A program made the position numbers and the translations under genes. The notes beneath the pieces were generated by a model. The model had not been told where the DNA came from and searched no databases. It was given only the letters and a program-made list of their open reading frames with translations. From JABCYV01 sp963696025 (GTDB lineage Bacteria; Acidobacteriota; Terriglobia; Terriglobales; Acidobacteriaceae): a stretch of DNA of 64,000 bases. Below are positions 8,623 through 24,762 of the stretch, piece after piece. The DNA lies in NCBI GenBank assembly GCA_963696025.1, contig CAVOII010000007.1:62001-126000 (forward strand), read 5' to 3'. Within the stretch, counting starts at the first letter, position 1, and each line of letters opens with the position of its first letter.

Positions 8623-8814
8623 GTGAACAGACTATTGCTAGCGCTGGCTGCGTACGTTGCCTTAGGAGTTTTGTCGTGGGTGACGCTGAGTGATCAGCGA
8701 CTTCGCCTCGTAACGCTCGGCATTCTTGCGATGTTCTTAGTCAAGACACTGCTGCATCGCAAAGATACGGTGCATCCAGATAAGCCGCGCGACGCGGACG
8801 AGCGGTTTAGCTGA
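8623..8814 (+). CDS. small two-helix membrane protein between tRNA genes
   Basis: A 63-residue protein starting at GTG 8623 only 9 bases after the CCA end of tRNA-Tyr. Two hydrophobic segments (LLLALAAYVALGVLSWVTL and LVTLGILAMFLVKTLL) separated by a short polar turn are followed by a charged tail, HRKDTVHPDKPRDADERFS. Codon use looks coding. No Shine-Dalgarno sequence is possible without overlapping the tRNA, so translation after tRNA 3'-end processing would be nearly leaderless. No family is recognised. It could be dismissed as chance, but the clean two-helix pattern and charged tail argue for a real protein. Confidence 0.6.
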   Translation: MNRLLLALAAYVALGVLSWVTLSDQRLRLVTLGILAMFLVKTLLHRKDTVHPDKPRDADERFS

Positions 8815-8930
8815 CGGCCGGTTTCAGGCCGATGTTGAGCCGTTTAGCGCGCGAGCGAAGCGGGAGCGTACTGGCGAAGTCCCGAGTGTACTTTGCGACG
8901 GATCTGTCGGCAGCCGCAAGGGAGAGTTAG

Positions 8931-9006
<76 letters not shown>

Positions 9007-9038
9007 GATTGTTGGGATGATAGCGGGGGGGCGGGAAG

Positions 9039-9093
9039 GGCATGGCTTTAGCCGTGCCAATCAGAATTCCGCATGGAATGCGGCTTTAGCCGC
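9039..9093 (+). repeat. pair of short REP-like hairpins
   Basis: Two short palindromes lie between tRNA-Thr and the tRNA-Gly array: GGCATGGCTTTAGCCGTGCC (9039-9058) and GCGGCTTTAGCCGC (9080-9093). Both share the core GGCTTTAGCC. Such 'ctttagcc' hairpins look like dispersed intergenic repeats rather than terminators, since no T-run follows. Confidence 0.5.
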
Positions 9094-9127
9094 TGAGATT
9101 TGGCTGACAGCTGATAGCTGGTTCAGG

Positions 9128-9376
9128 GCGGGAGTAACTCAGTGGTAGAGTCACAGCCTTCCAAGTCGAGGCGACTGGCGGGCGTTTGAGCCCGCCGCCG
9201 AGATCCCGAGCGAAGTCGAGGGACCTCAAAGAAGTAAGCAGCAATGGGAGAAGCGGGAGTAACTCAGTGGTAGAGTCACAGCCTTCCAAGTCGAGGCGAC
9301 TGGCGGGCGTTTGAGCCCGCCGCCGAGATCCCGAGCGAAGTCGAGGGACCTCAAGAAGTAAGCAGCAATGGGAGAA
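9128..9376 (+). repeat. two tandem units carrying the 5' half of tRNA-Gly
   Basis: Two near-identical direct repeats, 9128-9252 (125 bases) and 9253-9376 (124 bases; one A fewer in a CAAAG/CAAG run), precede the intact tRNA-Gly at 9377. The first 38 bases of each unit are identical to that tRNA from the acceptor stem to the 3' edge of the anticodon loop. The sequence then changes to an unrelated GC-rich stretch containing a GGCGGGC/GCCCGCC stem and a REP-like motif (GATCCCGAGCGAAGTCGAGG). The anticodon stem cannot close in these copies, so they are probably tRNA pseudogene fragments. Confidence 0.85.
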
Positions 9377-9451
9377 GCGGGAGTAACTCAGTGGTAGAGT
9401 CACAGCCTTCCAAGCTGTTGGTCGCGGGTTCGATTCCCGTCTCCCGCTCCA
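9377..9451 (+). tRNA. tRNA-Gly (anticodon TCC)
   Basis: A 75-base complete tRNA with encoded CCA. The acceptor stem GCGGGAG pairs with CTCCCGC; the anticodon arm ACAGC-CTTCCAA-GCTGT gives TCC; the T-arm contains GGGTTCGATTCCC. It is the only intact copy after two damaged 5'-half copies (9128-9376). Confidence 0.97.
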
Positions 9452-9459
9452 GAATTTGA

Positions 9460-9819
9460 ATGCAGGGGCAAGGATCGGTGGGCTTCCAGCAGGCCGCAAT
9501 AAAAGTTGAGAAGCAGAAGGCATTCGAGGAATTGAAGGGCTCAATAAACCGCGCTTTCGGCCTCGATAAGGTCGAAGCGTTCCTCAAGCGAGTAAGAAGT
9601 AACGGCAGCCGGATTCGTGATCTGGAGGCGGCGCTGGCCAAGGGTCTGTTCGAACAGGTAGATGAGGTCCTGGCAAAGTCTGGAAAGACTGCGCAAGGTT
9701 TGTATGAGTCCCTGGTACTTTCCGATCAGGCGCAGATGCGCGAGTTTTATCTGTCGAAGCTGGAAACGGTCGACGCTGAGCTGAGGCACAAGTTCAAGAA
9801 GCTGTACCAGTATTACTGA
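9460..9819 (+). CDS. conserved hypothetical helical protein upstream of tuf
   Basis: 119 residues if started at ATG 9460, which lies 8 bases after the CCA of tRNA-Gly and therefore lacks a ribosome site. A GTG at 9478 (113 residues) has AAGGA just before it and may be the real start. The protein is rich in Lys, Glu, Leu and Ala and predicted almost wholly alpha-helical, ending HKFKKLYQYY. I recognise no domain. Good codon use, no internal stops and a position between tRNA-Gly and tuf suggest expression with the tRNA-tuf transcript. Confidence 0.62.
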   Translation: MQGQGSVGFQQAAIKVEKQKAFEELKGSINRAFGLDKVEAFLKRVRSNGSRIRDLEAALAKGLFEQVDEVLAKSGKTAQGLYESLVLSDQAQMREFYLSKLETVDAELRHKFKKLYQYY

Positions 9820-9879
9820 AGAACGCGGGCGAGGGCACCCGTGCTGCACAGGCTGGAGATAGAGACGGAGAGCTAGGAA

Positions 9880-11067
9880 ATGGCGAAAGAGAAATTTGAA
9901 CGTAACAAGCCGCACTGCAACGTGGGGACGATTGGTCACATAGACCATGGCAAGACCACGTTGACGGCGGCCATCACCAAGGTATTGCAGAAGCACAATC
10001 CGAAGATCGTGTTCCGGTCGTTCGATTCGATCGACAACGCGCCGGAAGAAAAAGCCCGCGGCATCACCATTGCCACGGCGCACGTGGAGTACGAGACCGC
10101 GAACCGGCACTATGCCCACGTGGATTGCCCGGGGCACGCGGATTACATCAAGAACATGATCACGGGCGCGGCCCAGATGGATGGCGCGATCTTAGTTGTG
10201 GCGGCGACCGATGGTCCCATGCCGCAGACGCGCGAGCACGTGCTTTTGGCGCGGCAGGTGGGCGTGCCCTACATTGTGGTGGCGCTCAACAAGTGCGACG
10301 CGGTCGATGATCCCGAGCTGCTCGACCTGGTGGAACTGGAAGTGCGCGAGCTGCTGAAGAGTTATCAGTTCCCGGGCGACGATGTGCCAGTGGTGCGGTT
10401 GTCGGCGCTGGGCGCGCTGAATGGCGAGGCCAAGTGGGAGAAGCAGATTGATGAGCTGATGGCGGCGGTGGACAAGAGCGTGCCGCAGCCGCAGCGCGAA
10501 CTGGACAAACCGTTCCTGATGCCGATTGAAGATATTTTCTCGATCTCGGGCCGGGGCACAGTGGTGACCGGAAGAATTGAGCGCGGCAAAGTGAAAGTGG
10601 GCGAGGAAGTGGAGATTGTCGGCTTCCGCGAGACTCGCAAGACGGTCGTGACTGGCGTCGAAATGTTCAAGAAGCAATTGGACGAAGGTCTGGCGGGCGA
10701 TAACGCCGGCTTGCTCTTGCGTGGTATTGGCAAAGAAGATGTGGAGCGCGGCATGGTCTTGGCGAAGGGTGGATCGATCACGCCGCACACCAAATTCAAA
10801 GCCGAAGTTTACATCCTGACCAAAGAAGAAGGTGGAAGGCACACGCCATTCTTCAAAGGCTACCGGCCGCAGTTTTATCTGCGGACGACGGATGTGACCG
10901 GAGTTGCCGAACTTCCTTCGGGCACGGAGATGGTGATGCCGGGGGACAATGTGCAGTTGGTGATAGAGCTGATCACGCCGGTGGCGATGGAGAAGGGCTT
11001 GCGTTTTGCCATCCGCGAAGGCGGACATACCGTAGGTGCCGGAACGATCAGCGAAATCGTGCAGTAA
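9880..11067 (+). CDS. tuf: translation elongation factor Tu
   Basis: GTPase of 395 residues that brings aminoacyl-tRNA to the ribosome. The P-loop GHIDHGKTT, switch II DCPGHADYIKNM, NKCD and the SAL motif are all present, followed by the two beta-barrel domains (GRGTVVTGRIERG and a C-terminal RFAIREGGHTVGAG). Length and sequence are fully typical. It has an AGGA ribosome site. It follows the tRNA cluster and precedes rpmG, tRNA-Trp, secE and nusG, a widely conserved order; no fusA lies in the window. Confidence 0.99.
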   Translation: MAKEKFERNKPHCNVGTIGHIDHGKTTLTAAITKVLQKHNPKIVFRSFDSIDNAPEEKARGITIATAHVEYETANRHYAHVDCPGHADYIKNMITGAAQMDGAILVVAATDGPMPQTREHVLLARQVGVPYIVVALNKCDAVDDPELLDLVELEVRELLKSYQFPGDDVPVVRLSALGALNGEAKWEKQIDELMAAVDKSVPQPQRELDKPFLMPIEDIFSISGRGTVVTGRIERGKVKVGEEVEIVGFRETRKTVVTGVEMFKKQLDEGLAGDNAGLLLRGIGKEDVERGMVLAKGGSITPHTKFKAEVYILTKEEGGRHTPFFKGYRPQFYLRTTDVTGVAELPSGTEMVMPGDNVQLVIELITPVAMEKGLRFAIREGGHTVGAGTISEIVQ

Positions 11068-11185
11068 GGGAATGCAGAAGTTAGAAGTAAGAATGCAGAA
11101 GTAAAGAATGAAGAATGAAGATGCAGGATGTGAATTCTGCATTTTCTGACTTCTTCCTTCTGCAATCGGATTCAGGGAGTAACCA
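11068..11185 (+). repeat. short-period degenerate repeat between tuf and rpmG
   Basis: The 118-base spacer is built from near repeats of GAATGCAGAAGT and GAATGAAG words. It then contains their inverted complements (TTCTGCATTTTCTGACTTCTTCC and CTTCTGCA), so it can form a long imperfect hairpin. No T-run terminator follows. It is one of several spacers in this window with word-like inverted repeats. Confidence 0.6.
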
Positions 11186-11338
11186 ATGCCCCGAGAAATC
11201 ATTACGTTGCAGTGCGGTGATTGCAAAGAGCGGAATTACTCGACCACCAAGAATCGGAAGACGATGACGGAGCGCTTGGAACTGAAGAAGTTTTGCGCCC
11301 GTTGCCGGAAGCACACGCCGCACAAAGAGGTGAAATGA
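11186..11338 (+). CDS. rpmG: 50S ribosomal protein L33
   Basis: A 50-residue protein. The sequence MPREIITLQCGDCKERNY, the middle TTKNRKTMTERLELKKF and the end CARCRKHTPHKEVK match L33. It is the zinc-binding form, with CGDC and CARC pairs that hold one Zn. A GGGAG ribosome site precedes ATG 11186. Position between tuf and tRNA-Trp/secE is the usual one. Confidence 0.95.
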   Translation: MPREIITLQCGDCKERNYSTTKNRKTMTERLELKKFCARCRKHTPHKEVK

Positions 11339-11451
11339 CCCTGCTTAGCGGGCGTGAAGCTGAGCGAAGCGAAGCTGGGAGTCCGCTGGCGTCATCCTGA
11401 GCGAAGCGAAGGATCTTGCGAACAGCGTCTCCGCTCAGAAGGCAAGAACTT

Positions 11452-11527
11452 AGGGGCGTAAGCTCAACGGTTAAACTGTCGGTCTCCAAAACCGAACTTG
11501 GGGGTTCGAATCCCTCCGCCCCTGCCA
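11452..11527 (+). tRNA. tRNA-Trp (anticodon CCA)
   Basis: A 76-base cloverleaf with encoded CCA. The acceptor stem AGGGGCG pairs with CGCCCCT; the anticodon arm TCGGT-CTCCAAA-ACCGA gives CCA; the T-arm contains GGGGTTCGAATCCC. Placement just before secE is conserved in many bacteria. A REP-like element (GTCATCCTGAGCGAAGCGAAGG) lies at about 11390-11415, between rpmG and this gene. Confidence 0.97.
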
Positions 11528-11586
11528 GAATTTTGAGAGGGTGAACGGAAAGCACGGGTGCCGGGATGGGAGTTGAGACAAAGAGA

Positions 11587-11829
11587 ATGGCAAAGTCAAT
11601 CACAGCAGCCGACGAACATAGCCTTGGTGGTCGAGTTAAAGCCTGGCCCGAGCGGATCAAGACTTTTTATAACGACGTGCGTACCGAGATGAAGAAGGTG
11701 ACTGCCCCCACCCTCAAGGAAGTGCAGGCGACCACTGCGGTGGTCATTGTGACCGTCTTCCTTTTTGGGGTCTATTTTTTCGTGGTTGATACCATCCTCG
11801 ATCGCGTTATGCACTACGTGCTCCACTAG
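11587..11829 (+). CDS. secE: preprotein translocase subunit SecE
   Basis: An 80-residue single-helix subunit of the SecYEG channel. The amphipathic segment (WPERIKTFYNDVRTEMKKV), the family motif AP-T-x-KEVQATTAVV and one C-terminal transmembrane helix (VIVTVFLFGVYFFVVDTIL) are typical. Start MAKS at 11587 is chosen by similarity to other SecE proteins; an ATG at 11566 would add seven residues, and neither has a strong ribosome site. It lies directly upstream of nusG, as usual. Confidence 0.92.
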   Translation: MAKSITAADEHSLGGRVKAWPERIKTFYNDVRTEMKKVTAPTLKEVQATTAVVIVTVFLFGVYFFVVDTILDRVMHYVLH

Positions 11830-11881
11830 ACTCGGAAGTTACGGCACAGGAAGGGAAAGCGGGAGCGTGAAGAGCATCACT

Positions 11882-12514
11882 ATGCAGGACGAAGAAAACA
11901 ACGGAACCGTGGAAACCAGCGCTGACGAACAGGCAGGCCAGGTCAGCCAAGCGCCGCCCGCGGCGGAGCCTCCTCGCAACCCCAACATGAAGTGGTACAT
12001 CATCCACTCTTATTCGGGGTTCGAGCGCAAGGTCAAGGAGTCGCTGGAGTCGCGGATCCAGGCATTTGGCCTGCAGGAGAAAATCGGGAAAGTGTTGATT
12101 CCAACCGAGGCCGTTACAGAAGTTCGCGGCGGAAAGAAATATACCGTCGAGCGTATGTTTTATCCCGGGTACGTGCTGGTCGAGATGGACATGGATGACC
12201 ACGTCTGGCATGTGGTGAAGTCCACCCCCCGGGTTACGGGATTTGTGGGCACGGGGCAGCAACCCACTCCGCTTTCCGAAGATGAAGTCCAGCACATCGT
12301 GTATCGCGTGGGCGAGGCCAAGGACAAGCCCAAGCTCAAGGTCAAGTTTGAGAAGAATGAGAGCGTGCGCATCACGGAAGGGCCATTCGCCAGCTTTACC
12401 GGCGTGGTGGACGAAGTCAACGAAGACCGCGAGACGCTCAAAGTCATGGTTACGATTTTCGGGCGCTCGACGCCGGTGGAGCTGGAGTTTAACCAGGTAG
12501 AAAAAGTGGCTTGA
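11882..12514 (+). CDS. nusG: transcription termination/antitermination factor NusG
   Basis: RNA polymerase elongation factor of about 210 residues. An acidic N-terminal extension of about 34 residues precedes the NGN domain (MKWYIIHSYSGFERKVKESL). The middle has MFYPGYVLVEM, and a C-terminal KOW domain reads VRITEGPFASFTGVVDEVN. The start at ATG 11882 is used; GTG 11867, preceded by GGGAG, is an in-frame alternative that would add five residues. Order secE-nusG-rplK is standard. Confidence 0.97.
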   Translation: MQDEENNGTVETSADEQAGQVSQAPPAAEPPRNPNMKWYIIHSYSGFERKVKESLESRIQAFGLQEKIGKVLIPTEAVTEVRGGKKYTVERMFYPGYVLVEMDMDDHVWHVVKSTPRVTGFVGTGQQPTPLSEDEVQHIVYRVGEAKDKPKLKVKFEKNESVRITEGPFASFTGVVDEVNEDRETLKVMVTIFGRSTPVELEFNQVEKVA

Positions 12515-12630
12515 AATGGAAGCGACCCAAGCGCGCGTATATAAGTCGGCGCATCGCGCGGACCGCTCAGGTCCTTCGGCGACGAAAAGCATGTCGCCTC
12601 GGGATGACAAAGATATTGAGGATTGAGTAA

Positions 12631-13062
12631 ATGGCGAAGAAGGCGACAGGTTCAGTAAAGCTTCAAATTGCGGCCGGCAAGGCCACTCCGGCGCCTCCGG
12701 TGGGGCCGGCTCTGGGTCAGGCGCAGATCAACATCATGGAGTTCTGCAAGCAGTTCAACGCCCGCACTGGGGCGAAGGAGCTCGAGGGACTTATCATCCC
12801 CGTGGTGGTGACGGTCTATAGCGACCGTACGTTTACGTTCATCACCAAGACGCCTCCGGCTTCGATTCTGCTGAAGCGTGCGGCGGGGATCGCCAAAGGA
12901 TCAGGTGCGCCCAATAAAGACAAAGTGGGCAAGGTCACGGCCAAGCAGGTAGAGGAGATCGCGAAGCAGAAGATGCCGGATTTGAATGCTGCCTCGGTGG
13001 ATGCGGCGGTGAAGAGCGTCCGCGGGACCGCGCGGTCCATGGGAATTGACGTGGTTGGGTAA
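12631..13062 (+). CDS. rplK: 50S ribosomal protein L11
   Basis: A 143-residue protein of the GTPase-associated centre. The N-terminal KLQIAAGKATPAPPVGPALG and the C-terminal rRNA-binding half (KTPPASILLKRAAGIAKGSG) are unmistakable. It has a GAGG ribosome site 7 bases before ATG. The 116-base spacer from nusG contains a palindromic repeat (GGCGAC...GTCGCC). Confidence 0.99.
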   Translation: MAKKATGSVKLQIAAGKATPAPPVGPALGQAQINIMEFCKQFNARTGAKELEGLIIPVVVTVYSDRTFTFITKTPPASILLKRAAGIAKGSGAPNKDKVGKVTAKQVEEIAKQKMPDLNAASVDAAVKSVRGTARSMGIDVVG

Positions 13063-13204
13063 CTTTTTTGTGTGGGGACGGCCGCCCTCGGCCGTCCAGG
13101 CGGAGCGAAGCTACGCAGTTCTTGCGGGCGAGGGCGCCCGCGCCACATAGTCGCGAACTACGGCTGGACGGAACAGCGGCCAGCGGTGGGAGACGAGGAA
13201 AACA

Positions 13205-13912
13205 ATGAAAAAAGCAGGAAAGAACATCACTAAGGCGAGGCAGGCGGTCGAGCCACGTCCCTATTTGCTGCAGGACGCGGTGCCGCTGCTGCAGAAGGTC
13301 AAATACAGCAAGTTCGATGAGACGGTGGAAGTCACGATGCGTCTGGGAGTAGACCCCAAACATGCCGACCAAATGGTTCGCGGGACGGTTGTGCTGCCGC
13401 ACGGTCTAGGCAAATCGAAGAAGGTCCTGGTCATCGCAACCGGCGAAAAAGTAAAGGAAGCCGAGCAGGCGGGTGCGGATTTTGTTGGCGGCGAAGAGAT
13501 GGTAGAGAAGATCAGCAAAGAAAATTGGACCGATTTTGACGCGCTGATCGCTACTCCGGATGTTATGAAGTCCGTCGGACGACTGGGCAAAGTGCTCGGT
13601 CCTAAGGGGCTGATGCCGAATCCCAAGACGGGAACAGTGACTTTTGACGTGGCCAAGGCAGTGCAGGAAGTCAAAGCCGGCAAGGTGGAATTCCGCACCG
13701 ACAAGACTGCGTTGGTGCATGTTCCGGTAGGCAAGATTTCATTTTCGCCCGATAAGCTAGTAGAGAACGCCCGGGTCGTGATCACCAGCGTGATTAAGGC
13801 AAAGCCGTCGGTAGCAAAAGGCAAGTACATCAAGGGATGCTATTTGAGTTCGACGATGGGTCCGGGAATTTCCATTGACACCACCCCGGTCGAGACGGCA
13901 GCCAAAGCGTAG
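13205..13912 (+). CDS. rplA: 50S ribosomal protein L1
   Basis: A 235-residue L1-stalk protein. The segments DETVEVTMRLGVDPKHADQM, LGPKGLMPNPKTGTV and ISSTMGPGI-like C-terminus (LSSTMGPGISID) are typical. In many bacteria L1 represses its own operon; no L1 target was identified here with confidence. The 142-base gap after rplK carries two GC-rich palindromes (13078-13097 and around 13125-13145). Confidence 0.99.
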   Translation: MKKAGKNITKARQAVEPRPYLLQDAVPLLQKVKYSKFDETVEVTMRLGVDPKHADQMVRGTVVLPHGLGKSKKVLVIATGEKVKEAEQAGADFVGGEEMVEKISKENWTDFDALIATPDVMKSVGRLGKVLGPKGLMPNPKTGTVTFDVAKAVQEVKAGKVEFRTDKTALVHVPVGKISFSPDKLVENARVVITSVIKAKPSVAKGKYIKGCYLSSTMGPGISIDTTPVETAAKA

Positions 13913-13982
13913 CCGCTGAGCTGCGCTCGGGCCTGGACGGGCGAGACGCCCGTCCCTACACAAGTTCGGAAGGGATTGAAAC

Positions 13983-14516
13983 ATGGCGGTTACCAAAGCA
14001 AAGAAGACGGAACAGGTCGAGCAACTGGGGAGCGAGCTGAAAAAAGTGTCGAGCATGATCGTCGCTACCTATAGCAAGCTCACTGTGGCTCAGGACTATG
14101 AGTTGCGCAAGACACTGCGAGGCTCGGGCGCCAAGTACCGGGTGGTGAAGAACACATTGGTGGAACGCGCTGCCAAGGGCACCAAAGTCGAAGAGATTCT
14201 GAAGAATCTCTCCGGCGTTACCTCCATCGCTTACACCTCTGGCGATCCGGTGGCGCTGGCCAAGGCGCTGTCAAAGTACGCCAAGGATAATCCGGAGTTC
14301 AACTTCAAGGCAGGAGTGGTCGAAGGCCGCGTGATCTCGATCAACGAGATCAAGGCATTGGCGACGATGCCGTCGAAGGAAGAAATCTACTCCAAATTGC
14401 TGTTCCTGATCAGTGCGCCGGCGCAGCGTCTGGTTACGGCGATGAATGCCGTTGGACGCGACCTGGCAGTAGTGGTCGGTCAGGGCGTAGAGAAGAAGAA
14501 GTTCACGGAAGCCTGA
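13983..14516 (+). CDS. rplJ: 50S ribosomal protein L10
   Basis: A 177-residue stalk base protein that anchors L7/L12 dimers. The N-terminal half (SMIVATYSKLTVAQDYELRK, then GAKYRVVKNTLVERAAKGT) is the rRNA-binding domain, and the C-terminal helix (PAQRLVTAMNAVGRDLAVVV) binds L7/L12. It is preceded by a hairpin GGACGGGC-GAGAC-GCCCGTCC near 13934-13955. The separation from rplL is unusually long at 351 bases. Confidence 0.98.
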   Translation: MAVTKAKKTEQVEQLGSELKKVSSMIVATYSKLTVAQDYELRKTLRGSGAKYRVVKNTLVERAAKGTKVEEILKNLSGVTSIAYTSGDPVALAKALSKYAKDNPEFNFKAGVVEGRVISINEIKALATMPSKEEIYSKLLFLISAPAQRLVTAMNAVGRDLAVVVGQGVEKKKFTEA

Positions 14517-14867
14517 GCTACTTGTGGCGCGGGCGCCCTCGCCGCGCAGAGGGCGGACCGCATGAGTTGGATCGAGTTCTTTATTAGGGTGTCTGGGGAT
14601 AAGCGGTTCTAGTTTTGTTTCTGGCCCTCAAAGATTTGGGGCGGGTGGGCCGAGCGGCGCGGCAAATAGACTTCGACGCTCCGTAGGCACAGTGCCCGCA
14701 CTAGACGAATTTGGTTATCCGCAATTCAGGGGTTGCGCGGTCCGTTTCTCGCGTTGTCTGGCGCGCGAATCGGCATCTGGTCGCACTGGAAACCTGGCCT
14801 GCGGGTAGCGAAAGCGGGACGTAGCAAGCTACGTCTTTGTGAAAAGACTAAACACTGGAGAGACAAT
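14517..14867 (+). promoter_or_regulatory. rplJ-rplL spacer with two mutually exclusive hairpins
   Basis: No gene is visible in this 351-base spacer. Close to rplL there is a perfect 8-bp stem GACGTAGC-AA-GCTACGTC (14818-14835). It overlaps by three bases a second perfect stem GTCTTT-GTGA-AAAGAC (14833-14848), so only one can form at a time. The rplL ribosome site (GGAG, about 14857) lies just downstream. The layout suggests RNA-level control of L7/L12, but this is inferred from structure alone. A REP-like palindrome (GGCGCGGGCGCCCTCGCCGC) opens the spacer. Confidence 0.45.
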
Positions 14868-15251
14868 ATGGCGGATCTGCAGCAGTTAGAAGATTCAATC
14901 GTAGGTTTGTCGCTGCTCGACGCGGCACAGCTGGTCAAGAAACTGGAGGAACGGCTCGGCGTCTCAGCGGCGGCCGCGGCACCGGTAATGGTCGCTGGCG
15001 GAGGAGCGGCAGCAGCGGGCGCGGCTCCGGCTGAGGAGAAGACAGAGTTTGCCGTCGTCCTCAAGGAAGTCGGCGCTAATAAGATCAACGTAATCAAAGC
15101 GGTGCGCGAAGTCACGAGCCTGGGCCTCAAAGAAGCCAAGGACTTGGTCGACGGCGCGCCCAAAACTGTGAAAGAGGGCGTCTCCAAGGAAGAGGCGGCC
15201 ACGATCCAAAAGAAATTCACGGATGCGGGCGCGGTCGTAGAGGTCAAGTAG
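14868..15251 (+). CDS. rplL: 50S ribosomal protein L7/L12
   Basis: A 127-residue acidic stalk protein present in several copies per ribosome. The N-terminal dimerisation helix (GLSLLDAAQLVKKLEERLGV), an Ala/Gly-rich hinge (about residues 34-53) and the C-terminal factor-binding domain (EKTEFAVVLKEVGANKINVI then GLGLKEAKDLV-like region, ending DAGAVVEVK) are all present. ATG 14868 has a GGAG ribosome site; the frame is open further upstream but not coding. Confidence 0.99.
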   Translation: MADLQQLEDSIVGLSLLDAAQLVKKLEERLGVSAAAAAPVMVAGGGAAAAGAAPAEEKTEFAVVLKEVGANKINVIKAVREVTSLGLKEAKDLVDGAPKTVKEGVSKEEAATIQKKFTDAGAVVEVK

Positions 15252-15809
15252 CGGCGTTTGCGGGCCCGTTCGGCACTTCGCTTCTCTCGGTTTCTCAGGG
15301 CAAGCTAAGAACGAGCGAAGCGGGAGCCTGCTGGCGTCATCCCTTCGGCAGGCTCTGAGCGACTCCGACCGAGCGTAGCGAGGGAGGGTGAGCCGAAGGA
15401 TCCCGCGTTCCTGCAGCGTTGCAAGTTTGGAAGAATTGACCGATCTCTATTTGTGAAGCTTTGGGAGTGGTGGTAACATCTAAACAACTACCGCTTCCCA
15501 CTTCATCGAAGTGAGTGCGACCCTCAACTCCAGCCCATGGAAGCGGAGAGGGGCCGCTGATAAAGGGTTGGCAGACTGTTCCGCGGTAGCGGAACCGGAA
15601 CAGGCCTTAGAGACTGGCGCGGAAAGAAACAATTCAACAAAGGCAAAGCGCCGCAAATCGCGCCCGTGGGGAGCTATGTCCCTACGGGCGCATGCGTATT
15701 TTCTCTGAATTTGAACATTCTTAAGTACCGCGGCGCCCGGCTGGCGCGCCCTCACACACCGCGGTTTATCGCAGCCGGCGGCTGCGCTCGAAAGTTGGGA
15801 GTCATCTGA
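15252..15809 (+). other. long rplL-rpoB intergenic leader with palindromes
   Basis: No convincing gene in 558 bases. It starts with a REP-like cluster (about 15310-15405, containing GCGAGCGAAGC, GTCATCC, and GAGCCGAAGGATCC). A perfect stem at 15661-15672 / 15679-15690 (12 bp with one G-T pair, loop GCTATG) follows, and then a GCAGCCGGCGGCTGC palindrome near 15771-15787. The 12-bp hairpin could be an attenuator or RNase processing site before rpoB, as spacers at this place are in other bacteria; no run of T follows closely enough to call a terminator. Confidence 0.5.
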
Positions 15810-20279
<4,470 letters not shown>

Positions 20280-20475
20280 GAACAGTGGCCAGTGAATAGT
20301 GGCTAGTGACTAGCCTTGAAACCGATGGCCTATTAGAGATTTTGAAAAAAGGCTTGCAGCGCATGCTCCTAGTCCTGCAGCTACAGAATAGGTGGCCACT
20401 GGTCACTGACCACTAGCCACTTGATGTCAGGAGCCGCCCGCGGCGGCGCACAGCCGCAGGAAGCAGAGGAACACC
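20280..20475 (+). repeat. word-like inverted repeats between rpoB and rpoC
   Basis: The 196-base spacer contains AGTGGCCAGTGAATAGTGGCTAGTGACTAG near its start and GTGGCCACTGGTCACTGACCACTAGCCACTT-like complement near its end (20391-20421), both shown here in part only. The two can pair over about 30 bases with mismatches. It separates rpoB and rpoC more than usual; any effect on rpoC expression is unknown. Confidence 0.6.
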
Positions 20476-24663
<4,188 letters not shown>

Positions 24664-24676
24664 TTCGGATCAACGA

Positions 24677-24705
24677 AGGGCGGCTTCGGGCCGCCCTCTC
24701 TTTTT
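24677..24705 (+). terminator. rho-independent terminator after rpoC
   Basis: A perfect 8-bp GC-rich stem, AGGGCGGC (24677-24684) with GCCGCCCT (24690-24697) and a TTCGG loop, is followed by CTCTTTTTG. It closes the long tuf/rplKAJL/rpoBC region. Confidence 0.93.
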
Positions 24706-24762
24706 GCGTAATGCTGTTGAGATTCTCCGTGACTACTTTGCGGGTCTGACTGACAGACAGCG

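Noticed and set aside
9128..9252. A complete second tRNA-Gly with an intron
   Set aside because: Group I intron features are missing, the anticodon stem does not close, and an intact tRNA follows.
9086..9544. Minus-strand frame of 152 codons with repeated RRESNPRPTAWKAVTLPLSYSR-like peptide
   Set aside because: It is the antisense of tRNA-Gly and its partial copies, a well-known false gene in databases.
10192..11226. Minus-strand frame of 344 codons
   Set aside because: Lies opposite tuf, with His/Arg-rich composition typical of antisense frames.
14517..14867. RNase P, SRP or tmRNA gene in the longer spacers
   Set aside because: Diagnostic motifs (GAGGAAAGTCC, GGAAGGAAGCAG, tRNA-like ends) were not found in any spacer over 300 bases.
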